Assembly: GCF_002188635.1 (NCBI RefSeq)
Contig: NZ_NINX01000051.1
Coordinates: forward strand, 186,001-250,000
Direction: 5' to 3'
DNA length: 64,000 nucleotides
Origin: Pigmentiphaga sp. NML030171
Lineage (GTDB): Bacteria > Pseudomonadota > Gammaproteobacteria > Burkholderiales > Burkholderiaceae_B
A program made the translations under genes and the position numbers. Shown one piece after another: positions 43,690 to 52,712 of the stretch. Each line of letters opens with the position of its first letter. Position 1 is the stretch's first letter. Under the pieces are notes generated by a model. That model was given only the letters and a program-made list of their open reading frames with translations. It was not told the origin of the DNA and did not search any database.

Positions 43690-43934
43690 GCCCCCCCTAC
43701 GCCCTTCGGCCCCCCCCAGGGGGCGAAACCGGCGGACTGGCAAAGCCAGATCCGCGGTTTCCTGGGTCTAGGGAAACCATCTTGGACTGAAGTACAGTTG
43801 CTATCGCTGGCAGCCAGCGATAGCACCGGTGCAACAACCCAAGACAACCCCACTAGACCCAGGATGCGGTGGATCCGGCTCCGCCGGTCCACCCGCATCG
43901 CCCCCTTGAGGGGGCCCGCGTAGCGGGTAGGGGG
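43690..43934. repeat. Palindromic intergenic repeat, locus F (full-length element)
   Basis: Near-copy of locus C. Left core GGACTGGCAAAGCCAGATCC (43734-43753) carries a C-to-T and a G-to-A change that keep the stem paired relative to locus C. The central hairpin (about 43797-43827) and right core GGATCCGGCTCCGCCGGTCC (43871-43890) follow. The right border reads GGGCCCGCGTAGCGGGTAGG, also changed on both sides of its stem. It separates the convergent NarL-type regulator and REC-ATPase genes. Confidence 0.85.
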
Positions 43935-43943
43935 TGGGCTTCC

Positions 43944-44843
43944 CTAGGGGGTCTCTATACTTCCGATGGCCTCCCGGCCGTCGTCGGTGTAGGCCAGGTC
44001 CTTGAAAGTCAGGGCGCGGGCCATGGCGATGCCTCGGCCGTGCATGTCGAAGGCGCGGTCGGGAGAGATTTCCAGGTAGGTTCGCCAGTCGAAGCCGGGG
44101 CCCTGGTCCCTGACGCGGAAGCGGATGCGGTCGGGTTCGCGTTCGAAGCTGACGCTGGCGATGCGGTCCCGGTACGGGACCAGGGACAGCCGCCGCTGGA
44201 TCTCCGCCGCCCAGCGGCCTTCCATGCTCAGGCGCCCCTTGTCGGCGAAGCCGATTTCCAGGTTGCCGTGTTCGACCGCATTGACCATCAGTTCGGCCAG
44301 GCCTATTACCGCCACTTCGGGCGCGGGACACAGCTTGGCCAGGAAGAAGGCCAGTTGCCGGGCCTCGGCCAGGGACACGAAGCCGAAGCTGGCCTGCCGC
44401 ATGTGGGCGAACACATCGTGCACGTCGGACAGGCGCCGGCGCAGGCCCTTCTGCCGCGCGCGGAACTCGATGGCCGCGCTGACGACCGCGATCAGCATGT
44501 CGTGCTCGTACGGCTTGGTCAGGTAGTAGTAGGCGCCCCGGTGTATGCCCTCGAGCACGTCGGCGGGGCGCGCGGCCGCGGTCTGCATGATGACCGGGAC
44601 ATCGGCCAGGCGGCGGTCCGCGCGTATGCGGGTCAGGAGCTCGATGCCGTCCAGTCCCGGCATCATCCGGTCGAGCACGATCAGGTCATGGTCGATGCCC
44701 GGGTCCTGCAGCACGTCCCAGGCCTGGATGCCGTCCTGCACGCACCGGAGCCGATAGCGAGGATCGGACAGGTGCTCGGAAATGATTTCCAGGTTGAGCG
44801 GCTCGTCGTCGACGACGAGGATGTTGAACGGTTCCTGCGACAT
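43944..44843 (-). CDS. Response regulator fused to anti-sigma-type (RsbW-like) ATPase domain
   Basis: 299 residues. Receiver domain about 8-125 with Asp58 (LIVLDRMMPG) and conserved Lys near 108 (YLTKPYEH), a helical linker, then a HATPase_c_2-type domain from about 165 with N-box AELMVNAVEHGNLEIG and DQGPGFDW. This build is typical of phosphorylation-controlled anti-sigma or partner-switch regulators rather than DNA-binding proteins. The ATG at 44843 was chosen over 44894 because it begins the domain. It lies 72 bases downstream of flgL on the same strand. The target is unknown. Confidence 0.85.
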   Translation of the reverse strand: MSQEPFNILVVDDEPLNLEIISEHLSDPRYRLRCVQDGIQAWDVLQDPGIDHDLIVLDRMMPGLDGIELLTRIRADRRLADVPVIMQTAAARPADVLEGIHRGAYYYLTKPYEHDMLIAVVSAAIEFRARQKGLRRRLSDVHDVFAHMRQASFGFVSLAEARQLAFFLAKLCPAPEVAVIGLAELMVNAVEHGNLEIGFADKGRLSMEGRWAAEIQRRLSLVPYRDRIASVSFEREPDRIRFRVRDQGPGFDWRTYLEISPDRAFDMHGRGIAMARALTFKDLAYTDDGREAIGSIETP

Positions 44844-44915
44844 GAAGCATCCGGTGTGGCCAGGTGAACGCGCCGGCAGCGCCATCGCGTCCATCCGCCG
44901 CCGGATCCTGCCTGC

Positions 44916-46130
44916 TTACAGGAAATTGAAAATGGACATCCGGGCGATCTGCGTATAGGTCTGCTGCGCGGCCTGCACAGTGTACGTGCGTTTGGCCAGT
45001 TCGCCGGTCAGTTCCGTCATGGTCTCCAGGTCGGACCCCACCACGCGGGAGATCTCGCCGGTGATCTGGTCGCCGCGGGTTTCGCCCGCGGTGGTGGCCG
45101 CCTCGATCTCGGTCAGGCGGCTGCCGATGGACGAGCGAGCCTCGAGCAGCCGGTTCATGGCCGAGTTCAGGTTCAGGTTGACCTCGTACAGCGCGTTGGC
45201 CCGCGAGACGGATTCGGTCGCGGAAGCCGGCTGGCTCAGGGCGGCGATGGCCTGGTCCAGCGTATCGAATACGCTTTGCGAACGAGACGGGCCGAAGCTC
45301 AGCGTGTCGCCTTCGGCCGGCCGGCCGCTGATGCCGATCTGCACACCGGCGATATCTATCGCCTGGCCGTCCTCGCCCAGGGTGCCGGTGCCCACCTCGG
45401 CCCCGTCCTTGTCCGAAACGGTATAGGCGCCGTCGGCGTCGAACTCGATGGTGTACGGACCGTAGGCCGCCGCGGCCGACCAGGCCTGGCGGTCGGTGAC
45501 CGTACTGGCGGTCAGCGTCGCGCTGCCGGTATTGCCGCTGCCGGCGCCGACATCCAATCCGTTGCGGCCGGTGGGGATGTCGCCGAACAGGTAATTGCCG
45601 CTGAAGCTGACGTCGATCACGCGGTTGGGGCCGATCTGGCTCTGGCGCACGCCGGCATCGCCTTGGTAGACCACGCCCGAGGCGTTGCGCACGAAAGGCT
45701 GGCTGTCGCGCTTGTAGCCGGCGAAGATGTAGTTGCCGTTCTCGTCCTGGGTATTGGCCACGCTCATCAGCTGGTCGCGCAATTCTTTGAGATCGGCCAG
45801 GATGGATTGCCGGTTTTCCTCGTTCAGCCCGCCGCCGCCCGCCTGCACGACGCGGGTCAGCGCCAGTTGCAGGGTGCCGCCCGCCTCCACCAGATAGTTC
45901 TCGGTGCCCTCGAGCAGGCCCTTGGCGTCCGCCTGGTTCTTCAGCATCTGTTCGTTGGCCTTGAGCGTGGCGTCCAGCGCCACTTCGCGGCCGGCCGCGA
46001 CCGGATCGTCGGACGGACTGAGCAGCTTGCGCTGGGCGGAGAGCTGCTGCGAGACCTGCAGCAGTGCGCTCTGCTGGCTGGTGATGGCCCGGATGCTGTT
46101 GTCGTAGAACTGGTTGGTGCTGACTCTCAT
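44916..46130 (-). CDS. flgL: Flagellar hook-filament junction protein FlgL
   Basis: 404 residues, secreted by the flagellar export apparatus and forming the second junction zone (HAP3). N-terminal coiled-coil with the flagellin-like MRVSTNQFYDNSIRAITSQQ start and a C-terminal helix ending QTYTQIARMSIFNFL. The variable middle has Gly/Asp-rich, beta-type sequence. Twenty bases downstream of flgK, last of the flg run on this strand. Confidence 0.96.
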   Translation of the reverse strand: MRVSTNQFYDNSIRAITSQQSALLQVSQQLSAQRKLLSPSDDPVAAGREVALDATLKANEQMLKNQADAKGLLEGTENYLVEAGGTLQLALTRVVQAGGGGLNEENRQSILADLKELRDQLMSVANTQDENGNYIFAGYKRDSQPFVRNASGVVYQGDAGVRQSQIGPNRVIDVSFSGNYLFGDIPTGRNGLDVGAGSGNTGSATLTASTVTDRQAWSAAAAYGPYTIEFDADGAYTVSDKDGAEVGTGTLGEDGQAIDIAGVQIGISGRPAEGDTLSFGPSRSQSVFDTLDQAIAALSQPASATESVSRANALYEVNLNLNSAMNRLLEARSSIGSRLTEIEAATTAGETRGDQITGEISRVVGSDLETMTELTGELAKRTYTVQAAQQTYTQIARMSIFNFL

Positions 46131-46150
46131 GGCGGTCCGTAGGCGTATCG

Positions 46151-48052
46151 TTAATGGATGGCGGCGAGCAACTGGTCGAAGAGCTCGGAAGACATGCCGA
46201 GCACCTTGCCGGCGGCGGCATAGGCCTGCTGGTAGCGCAGCAGGTTGGCTCCTTCTTCGTCCAGGTTCACGCCCGACAGCGACTGTTCGCTGGCCACCGC
46301 CTGGTCGAAGGCGGTCTGCTGCGCGGCCTTGCTGATGTTCAGCGAAGCCGCGCGCGTGCCGACGCTGGAGATGAGCCCGGCATAGGAATCGGTCAGCGTA
46401 CTGCCCCCGGCGATCTTGGTGGTCCCCAGCCCGGCCATGGCCAGCGCGTTGCGGTTGTCGCCCGCGGGGGCCCCCGGGTCGGCCTTGACGGTGATCCGGT
46501 CCCCGGCGGCCGGGATGCCGGACACGTCGAAGGCCCAGCCGTTGTACGAAATGGTCTGCTGCGGCGGCTGCAAGGAACCCGTCGACAGGACGCTGCCGTC
46601 CTCGCCCAGCAGCTCGTAGCCCGTGGCGGACGTGAAGCGGACGGTGACCGAAGTGCCGTAGTCGGGGCTGCCCGACTCGACCGAGCGCAGGCGCGACGCC
46701 TGCGCCGTGCCGGTATTGGTGTCCGCCGTCACCAGGCCCATGGGGGCGGCGGCGGCCAGCTTGCCGGGATCGGCCAGGGTCACTTCGACGCCCGCCGCGG
46801 CCTGGCTGGCGACCTTGATGGTGAAGGTGTCCCCGTCGGCCAGGCCGCCGTCGGCCAGGCCGATGCTCAGGCCGTCCACGTTCTGCGGCAGCGACGAGAA
46901 CGGGCCCAGTTCGGTACCGTCGTCGAGCCGGGTCACGACGTACTCGCTACCCACCCGGGTCAGCTGATAGTCGCTGCCGGTCAGCGAGCGCGTGTCGGCG
47001 ATGCCCACCGCCAGCCGCGCATCGCCGGTGTTGCCGCGCTGTCCCACGGCAACGGGGTTGCCGATGCGGAACAGGGCCTGGCCCGGCTGGCCGTTGCTGT
47101 CCATGCCGAATTGCTGTTGCTGGTTGTAGGCCGCCGCCATGGCAATGGCCAGGCGCCCCAGTTCGGACTGGGCCTGGGCCAGCTCGTTGTCGCGGAATTG
47201 CAGCAGTGCGCCCAATTGGCCGCCGTCGATGTCGTCCTGCTTGAGCTGCATGGTGTGGCTGCCGACGGTCAGCGACAGGCTGGTACCCGTGGGCGACGCC
47301 GGGTCGCGAGTGTCGATCCGCAACTGCGCGGCCACCTGCTCCATGACCAGCGGCTGGCCGTTGGTCAGATAGACGTTGATGCTCGTGCCCTGGGTGCTGG
47401 TGGTGATGCCCGTCAGCCTGCCCAGCTCGCGCACCAGTACGTCGCGCTGGTCCAGGAGGCCGTTGGGCGCCTGGCCCTGGCCGGTGCCATAGGCGTCGCC
47501 GATCTTGGCGTTGTAGGCGGCGATGCTCTGCACCAGCTGGTTGATCTGTCCCACCGTGGCGCTGGCCTGGTTGTCGATGCCCTGGCTCAGGGTGGAGAGA
47601 TCCTCGCTGATGGCGCGAAAACGCGCCGCCGTCGACTGCGCCGCCGCCAGCGCGGCCTGCCGCGACGCGGTCTCGGCGGGATTCTGGCTGAAGCGGCCCA
47701 AGGCCGAATACAGCGCGTTCAGGCTCTGGTTGATCCCGGTGTCCACCGACCCGAGCCGGTTGATCAGGCCGCTCATCTGGTCCGAATAGGTAGAGAGATA
47801 GCTGAGCGTCGATGCCGACTGGCTGGCCTGGCTGGACAGGAAATCGCTGTAGGCGCGCTGGACCGTGACGACGTCCACTCCCTGCCCGAAATAGCCGGCG
47901 CCGCTGAAGTTCGACATGGCCGACTGCAGCATCACCTGCTGGCGCGAGTACCCGGGCGTCCCCTGGTTGGAGATGTTGTTGGCGGTCACGGCCAGCCCGG
48001 CCTGGGCGGCGCGCAATCCGGTCAATGCGATGTTGGCGATGTTCGTGGTCAT
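46151..48052 (-). CDS. flgK: Flagellar hook-associated protein 1 FlgK
   Basis: 633 residues. Starts MTTNIANIALTGLRAAQAGL with the conserved NNISNQGTPGYSRQ motif of rod/hook/HAP proteins; C-terminal heptad region EEGANLLRYQQAYAAAGKVLGM. The ATG at 48052 begins this motif; the frame is open to 48091. A sigma-28-like promoter at 48110-48136 precedes it, as expected for a late gene. The central region, about 350-560, is repetitive beta-type and of low similarity. Confidence 0.96.
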   Translation of the reverse strand: MTTNIANIALTGLRAAQAGLAVTANNISNQGTPGYSRQQVMLQSAMSNFSGAGYFGQGVDVVTVQRAYSDFLSSQASQSASTLSYLSTYSDQMSGLINRLGSVDTGINQSLNALYSALGRFSQNPAETASRQAALAAAQSTAARFRAISEDLSTLSQGIDNQASATVGQINQLVQSIAAYNAKIGDAYGTGQGQAPNGLLDQRDVLVRELGRLTGITTSTQGTSINVYLTNGQPLVMEQVAAQLRIDTRDPASPTGTSLSLTVGSHTMQLKQDDIDGGQLGALLQFRDNELAQAQSELGRLAIAMAAAYNQQQQFGMDSNGQPGQALFRIGNPVAVGQRGNTGDARLAVGIADTRSLTGSDYQLTRVGSEYVVTRLDDGTELGPFSSLPQNVDGLSIGLADGGLADGDTFTIKVASQAAAGVEVTLADPGKLAAAAPMGLVTADTNTGTAQASRLRSVESGSPDYGTSVTVRFTSATGYELLGEDGSVLSTGSLQPPQQTISYNGWAFDVSGIPAAGDRITVKADPGAPAGDNRNALAMAGLGTTKIAGGSTLTDSYAGLISSVGTRAASLNISKAAQQTAFDQAVASEQSLSGVNLDEEGANLLRYQQAYAAAGKVLGMSSELFDQLLAAIH

Positions 48053-48109
48053 GGTTTCATGCGGGCTGCCTGGCGTGCGCGGCGGCGCCATGCACGGCTG
48101 ATGTCTCTC

Positions 48110-48136
48110 TTAACGGACGCCGGCGTCCAAGCTTGA
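48110..48136 (-). promoter_or_regulatory. Sigma-28 (FliA) promoter of flgK-flgL
   Basis: On the minus strand TCAAGCTT (6 of 8 to TAAAGTTT), an 11-base spacer, TCCGTTAA (6 of 8 to GCCGATAA). It is 58 bases upstream of the flgK start in the 126-bp gap after flgJ. A weaker match than at flgM but with correct spacing. Confidence 0.55.
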
Positions 48137-48178
48137 GCATGCCGGCGGCCTTCTGCCCGGTCGGGAACGGATCCGCCG

Positions 48179-49264
48179 CTAGACGACGATCTGCATGGCC
48201 CGCCGGATGGTGCTGCCCAGCTTTTCGGCATACCTGGGGTCGGTCGCGTAGCCGGCCCGCTGCAGGCCCTGCGCGAACTGCTCCGCGCTGCCGGCCGATT
48301 GCAGCACCTTGGCGTAGCGGGGATTCGACGCCAGCAGGCGTGCGTAGTCCTCGAACGCCTGCTCGTAGGAGTCGTAGGCGCGGAACTCCGCCGTCACGCG
48401 CTCCGGCGTGCCGTTGCGGTATTCGGTCGTGCGCGTGCGCACGGTGCGGCCGTCCCAGCCCGTGGCCTTGATGCCGAACAGGTTATGGCTGGCCTCTCCC
48501 TGGGCGCCACGGATCTCCCGTCGTCCCCAGCCGGACTCCAGGGCGGCCTGGCCCAGGATGTAGGCGGCGGGGATCCCCGTCGCCGCTTCCGCGCGTCTGG
48601 CCGCGGGCAGGAACTTCCCCAGGAACTCGGCGCGCACCTCTTCCGCCGACCCGGGCGCGGCACGCGTTTCGGCCGCTGGCCTGGCGGCCGCCGCCGGGGG
48701 CGGCGCATAGACGGCCTGGGTGCCGAACCGGCCGTTCTGGATGCGCCGCGGGGAGGCCGATCCCCCCGCCAGCGCCGCGGCTTCCATCCCGCCTATCATG
48801 CCGCTGGTCGCCGTGGCAGGGGTGCCCGTGGCGCGGCCCCGCGCCAGCTCCAGGGTGGACATCGACAGCGGCAGTCCGGTGCGGCGCAGGGACTCCGGCG
48901 ACACGACAGGACGCGTCAGTTGTTTCTCCAGCATGTCGGCCAGCCCCAGGCCGCTGCGCGCCGGCGCGGGACCGCTGCCCGCCTCGGCCACGCCAGCCAG
49001 CTTCTGCGCCAGCTGCTGGTCCAGCATTCCCCGCCAGGTCTGCGAGGCGGGACTGTTCAGCGCCTGGGCCAGCGGACCATCGCCCGCCATCGACGACTGG
49101 CGCATCTGCGACAGCAGCATCTGGGCGAACTGGGCCTCGAACTGGCGGGCGGCCTGCCTGACGGTACCCGCCTGGTCGCGCCGCGCCTGCAGCTTCAGGT
49201 TTTCCAGCGAGCGGGCATCGATCGCCATGCCGCCCCGCTGCATCGCGCTGTCCATCTTGGTCAT
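48179..49264 (-). CDS. flgJ: Flagellar rod assembly protein / peptidoglycan hydrolase FlgJ
   Basis: 361 residues, the two-domain form. N-terminal rod-capping domain (about 20-110, ARQFEAQFAQMLLSQMRQSS) and a C-terminal glucosaminidase domain from about 200 with AALESGWGRREIRG containing the catalytic Glu, SHNLFGIKATGW and the YDSYEQAFEDYARLL block. A Pro/Ala-rich linker joins them. It opens the peptidoglycan for the rod. Its ATG overlaps the flgI stop by one base. Confidence 0.95.
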   Translation of the reverse strand: MTKMDSAMQRGGMAIDARSLENLKLQARRDQAGTVRQAARQFEAQFAQMLLSQMRQSSMAGDGPLAQALNSPASQTWRGMLDQQLAQKLAGVAEAGSGPAPARSGLGLADMLEKQLTRPVVSPESLRRTGLPLSMSTLELARGRATGTPATATSGMIGGMEAAALAGGSASPRRIQNGRFGTQAVYAPPPAAAARPAAETRAAPGSAEEVRAEFLGKFLPAARRAEAATGIPAAYILGQAALESGWGRREIRGAQGEASHNLFGIKATGWDGRTVRTRTTEYRNGTPERVTAEFRAYDSYEQAFEDYARLLASNPRYAKVLQSAGSAEQFAQGLQRAGYATDPRYAEKLGSTIRRAMQIVV

Positions 49265-50385
49265 CAGATGATCTCCAGTTCAGCGGTCAGCGCACCCGCG
49301 GTCTTGAGCGCCTGGAGGATGGAGATCAGGTCCTGCGGCGTGGCGCCCAGCAGGTTCAACGCCTTGACCACCTCCGCCAGCTGGGCGCCGCCATCCAGGT
49401 GCACGATGGCGCCGCCGCTCTGCTTGATCTCGATGTCGGCACGCTCGGTCACCACCGTCTGTCCGCCCGAGAAAGGCGCTGGCTGGCTGACCACCGGCGC
49501 CGCGCTGACCGTGACGCTCAGGTTGCCGTGCGCGACGGCCACCGGCGCCAGGCGCACGCTCTGGTTCATCACCACCGAACCGGTACGCGCATTGATGACG
49601 ACGCGCGCCGGCGCGCGGCTGCCCGCCACTTCCAGGTCCTCGACCTGCGCCATGAAGGCGACCCGGGCGTCGGGAGACGAAGGCGCGCGCAACTCGATGA
49701 CCCGGCCGTCGAGCGCGGTCGCGGTGCCCGGACCGATGCGGCGGTTGATGGTCTCCACCATCGCGCGCGCCGTCGAGAAATCGGCCGTGGTCAATTCCAG
49801 CCGCAGGGCGCCGTCGTCGGAGAACGGCGTCGGCACGTCGCGCTCCACCGTGGCGCCGGCCGGAATGCGGCCCGCGCTCAAATGATTGATCTGGGCGCGG
49901 CTGCCCGCCGCCGACGCGCCCGCCCCGCCCACCGACACGCTGCCCTGGGCCATGGCATAGACCTGTCCGTCCAGCCCCTTGAGCGGCGTCAGCAGCAGCG
50001 TGCCGCCGCGCAGGGACTTGGCGTTGCCCATGGAGCTGACCGTCACGTCGACCTGCTGGCCGGGCTGGGAAAACGGCGGCAGCATGGCGGTCACCATCAC
50101 CGCCGCCACGTTCTTGAGCTGGAGCCGCGTGCCGGGAGGAACGTTGATGCCCAGGTTGGACAACATGGACATCAGGGACTGGGTGGTGAACGGCGTCTGC
50201 GTGGTCTGGTCGCCCGTGCCATCCAGGCCCACGACCAGGCCGTAGCCCACCAGCTGGTTGTTGCGTACTCCCTGGACATTGGCCAGGTCCTTGACCCGCG
50301 CCGCCTGGGCCGCCGGCACGAGGAACGCGCACAGCAGCGCCACGGCCAGGCGCAGGCAGGCGGCGGTGAACGGATGACGATTCAT
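49264..50385 (-). CDS. flgI: Flagellar P-ring protein FlgI
   Basis: 373 residues with a signal peptide (about 1-28, ending AAQA), then [20 protein letters not shown] and the characteristic GLDGTGD. Forms the periplasmic P-ring around the rod in the peptidoglycan layer. The C-terminus [17 protein letters not shown] and [12 protein letters not shown] is typical. The ATG at 50385 was chosen as the start of the signal peptide, 11 bases after the flgH stop. Confidence 0.97.
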   Translation of the reverse strand: MNRHPFTAACLRLAVALLCAFLVPAAQAARVKDLANVQGVRNNQLVGYGLVVGLDGTGDQTTQTPFTTQSLMSMLSNLGINVPPGTRLQLKNVAAVMVTAMLPPFSQPGQQVDVTVSSMGNAKSLRGGTLLLTPLKGLDGQVYAMAQGSVSVGGAGASAAGSRAQINHLSAGRIPAGATVERDVPTPFSDDGALRLELTTADFSTARAMVETINRRIGPGTATALDGRVIELRAPSSPDARVAFMAQVEDLEVAGSRAPARVVINARTGSVVMNQSVRLAPVAVAHGNLSVTVSAAPVVSQPAPFSGGQTVVTERADIEIKQSGGAIVHLDGGAQLAEVVKALNLLGATPQDLISILQALKTAGALTAELEII

Positions 50386-50396
50386 GATGCGCGCGC

Positions 50397-51104
50397 TCAG
50401 AACGGCAGGAACGAGTAGAAGAAACGCGACAGCCAGCCCACCGTCTGGGCTTCGTCGATCGCGCCCTGCCCCCGGTATTCGATGCGTGCGTCGGCAACCT
50501 GGGTCGAACTGACCGAATTGCCGCCCACGATGTGGGCCGGATTCACCACGCCGGAGAAGCGCACGCGTTCGGTCTCGCGATTGGTGCCGATCTGCTTTTC
50601 GCCCGAGACGCGCATGTTGCCGTTGGACAGCACCTCGACCACGGTCACGGTGATCGTGCCCGACAGGATGTTGGACGCGCCGGTCTCGCCCCGGGCGTTG
50701 AAGCGGTTCTCGCTCTCGCCTTCCACGCCCAGGCCGCGCAGGATGCCGGACCCTGGCAGTTTGTTGATGGAAGGGATTCCGGCCGATGCCGAAGCCGAGC
50801 GCTGCGCCGAGGTATTGTTGCGCTGGGACGAATTGATGTGCTCTTCCAGCCGCACGACCAGCGTATCGCCGATGTTGCGCGCCCGCACATCCTCGAACAG
50901 CGGGCGATAGCCGGGTGCGGAACCGAATATGCCGCCGGTGGGCCGGCGATTCGCGTTGTAGGCCACCGGGTCCAGCGGCCGGGCGGTGGTCGGCCCGTCG
51001 ATGTCTACCTTGGGCGTGGCGCACGCGGCCAGCCCCGCCAGGATCGTCATCCCGGCAAGGGCCCTGGCGCCACGGACACGACGGGGCCTGAACGCTTGCT
51101 TCAT
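50397..51104 (-). CDS. flgH: Flagellar L-ring lipoprotein FlgH
   Basis: 235 residues. Lipobox LAGLAAC gives lipidated Cys28; the mature part shows [22 protein letters not shown] and the [20 protein letters not shown] and [13 protein letters not shown] blocks of the L-ring protein, ending [12 protein letters not shown]. Assembles with FlgI as the outer-membrane bushing of the motor. Confidence 0.97.
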   Translation of the reverse strand: MKQAFRPRRVRGARALAGMTILAGLAACATPKVDIDGPTTARPLDPVAYNANRRPTGGIFGSAPGYRPLFEDVRARNIGDTLVVRLEEHINSSQRNNTSAQRSASASAGIPSINKLPGSGILRGLGVEGESENRFNARGETGASNILSGTITVTVVEVLSNGNMRVSGEKQIGTNRETERVRFSGVVNPAHIVGGNSVSSTQVADARIEYRGQGAIDEAQTVGWLSRFFYSFLPF

Positions 51105-51114
51105 CCCGCCTTCC

Positions 51115-51897
51115 TCAGAGCTGCGAGATGCGCTGGAGCATCTGGTCGGCGGTGGTGATGGCCCGCGAGTTGATCTCGTACGCGCGCTGGGTCTGGATCA
51201 TGCCGACCAGTTCCTCGACCACGTTGACGTTGGACGCCTCGACATACCCCTGGTTGATCAGGCCCGCCCCGTTCAACCCCGGCACGTTGACCACCGGCAC
51301 GCCCGAGGCCGCGGTCTCGCCGAAAAGATTCTGGCCCAGCGGCTGCAGGCCCGGCGGATTGATGAAGGTGGCCAGTTGCAGCTGGCCCAGCTGGACCGGC
51401 TGGGTCTGGCCCGCCACCGTCGCGGTCACCACCCCGTCCTGGCCGATGGCGACTTCCTTGACGCCCTCCGGCACCACGATGCCCGGATCGATGACCAGGC
51501 CGTTGTTGGTCACGAGCTGGCCCTGGCTGTCGATCTGGAAGCTGCCGTCGCGCGTGTAGGCCAGCGTGCCGTCGGGCAGTTGCACCTGGAAGAAGCCGGC
51601 GCCGTTGACCGACAGGTCGAAGCTGCTGCTGGTCTGCTGCAGGGCACCCTGCGCATAGTTGCGCACCGTGGCCACGGGCCGCGATCCGGTTCCCAGCGTC
51701 AGCCCCGCGGGCACCTGGTTCTGCTGCGTGGTCTGCGTGCCGGCCGGCCGCATGGTCTGGTAGAGCAGGTCCTCGAACACGGCGCGCGAACGCTTGTAGC
51801 CATTGGTGCTGACGTTGGCGAGGTTGTTCGAGATGACGTCCAGCTGGGTCTGCTGCGCATCCAGGCCGGTCTTGGCGATCCAGAGGGAACGCATCAT
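51115..51897 (-). CDS. flgG: Flagellar distal rod protein FlgG
   Basis: 260 residues, the family's usual length. N-terminus [20 protein letters not shown] and [28 protein letters not shown]-terminus [20 protein letters not shown] and [19 protein letters not shown]. Exported through the flagellar apparatus to build the distal rod. It lies 10 bases before flgH. Confidence 0.98.
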   Translation of the reverse strand: MMRSLWIAKTGLDAQQTQLDVISNNLANVSTNGYKRSRAVFEDLLYQTMRPAGTQTTQQNQVPAGLTLGTGSRPVATVRNYAQGALQQTSSSFDLSVNGAGFFQVQLPDGTLAYTRDGSFQIDSQGQLVTNNGLVIDPGIVVPEGVKEVAIGQDGVVTATVAGQTQPVQLGQLQLATFINPPGLQPLGQNLFGETAASGVPVVNVPGLNGAGLINQGYVEASNVNVVEELVGMIQTQRAYEINSRAITTADQMLQRISQL

Positions 51898-51968
51898 GAT
51901 GTTCGATCCTTATCGCGGCGTGCGCCGCACTACGCAAAATTCCTTCACCGCCCGGGGAGGCCCCGCGG

Positions 51969-52712
51969 TCAGGTCATGCTCAATATCTGTGTGGCCGAGC
52001 GCTGGTTCTGGTCGGTGTTCTGCATGAGCTGTATCTGCACGTCGTAGTGACGCGCCGCCGCGATCATGCCCACCATGGTCTCCACCGCGTTGACGTTGCT
52101 GCCCTCGAGCATGCCGCCCGCCACGCGCACCCCGTCGGCCGCCGGCGCGATGCCGCCCTGGCGCAGGCGGAAAAGGCCGTCCGCGCCGCGCGCCAGCGTA
52201 TTCCCCGGCGGGTTCACCAGCTTGAGGTTGGCGATCTGGGCGGCCTGCACCCGGTCGACCTCGGGGACGGAGGAGATCGAGCCGTCGGTATTGACCTGCA
52301 CCTTGGTATCGGGCGGAATCAGGATGGGCTCGCCGTTCGGATCCAGCACCGGGCGCCCGGCCGCGTCGACCAGCATGCCGTCCGCCGTGGTCTGGAAGCC
52401 GCCCGCGCGGGTATAGGCCTCGCCGCCATCCGCCGTGCGCACGGCGAACCAGCCGTCGCCCTGGATCGCGACGTCCAGTTCGCGCCCGGTCGCCATCATC
52501 GCGCCGGCCGACAGGTCTGCGCCGGGTGTCGATTCCACCGCATAGGCCCGCGTCCGCAGGCCCGGGCCGCCGACCACCGGCGCCGTCCGCTGGGCCGCGA
52601 TCTCGGCGCGGAACCCCGGCGTCAGCGCGTTCGACAGGTTGTTGGTCTGCACGTCCTGGCGCCGCATCAGTTCGCGGGCGCCGGTCGCGGCAATGTAGAG
52701 GGCCCTGTCCAT
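51969..52712 (-). CDS. flgF: Flagellar proximal rod protein FlgF
   Basis: 247 residues. Begins MDRALYIAATGARELMRRQD with QTNNLSNALTPGFRAE, and ends in the family's ETMVGMIAAARHYDVQIQLM helix. Rod component. Its start codon overlaps the flgE stop by one base, indicating coupling; 71 bp separate it from flgG. Confidence 0.96.
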   Translation of the reverse strand: MDRALYIAATGARELMRRQDVQTNNLSNALTPGFRAEIAAQRTAPVVGGPGLRTRAYAVESTPGADLSAGAMMATGRELDVAIQGDGWFAVRTADGGEAYTRAGGFQTTADGMLVDAAGRPVLDPNGEPILIPPDTKVQVNTDGSISSVPEVDRVQAAQIANLKLVNPPGNTLARGADGLFRLRQGGIAPAADGVRVAGGMLEGSNVNAVETMVGMIAAARHYDVQIQLMQNTDQNQRSATQILSMT

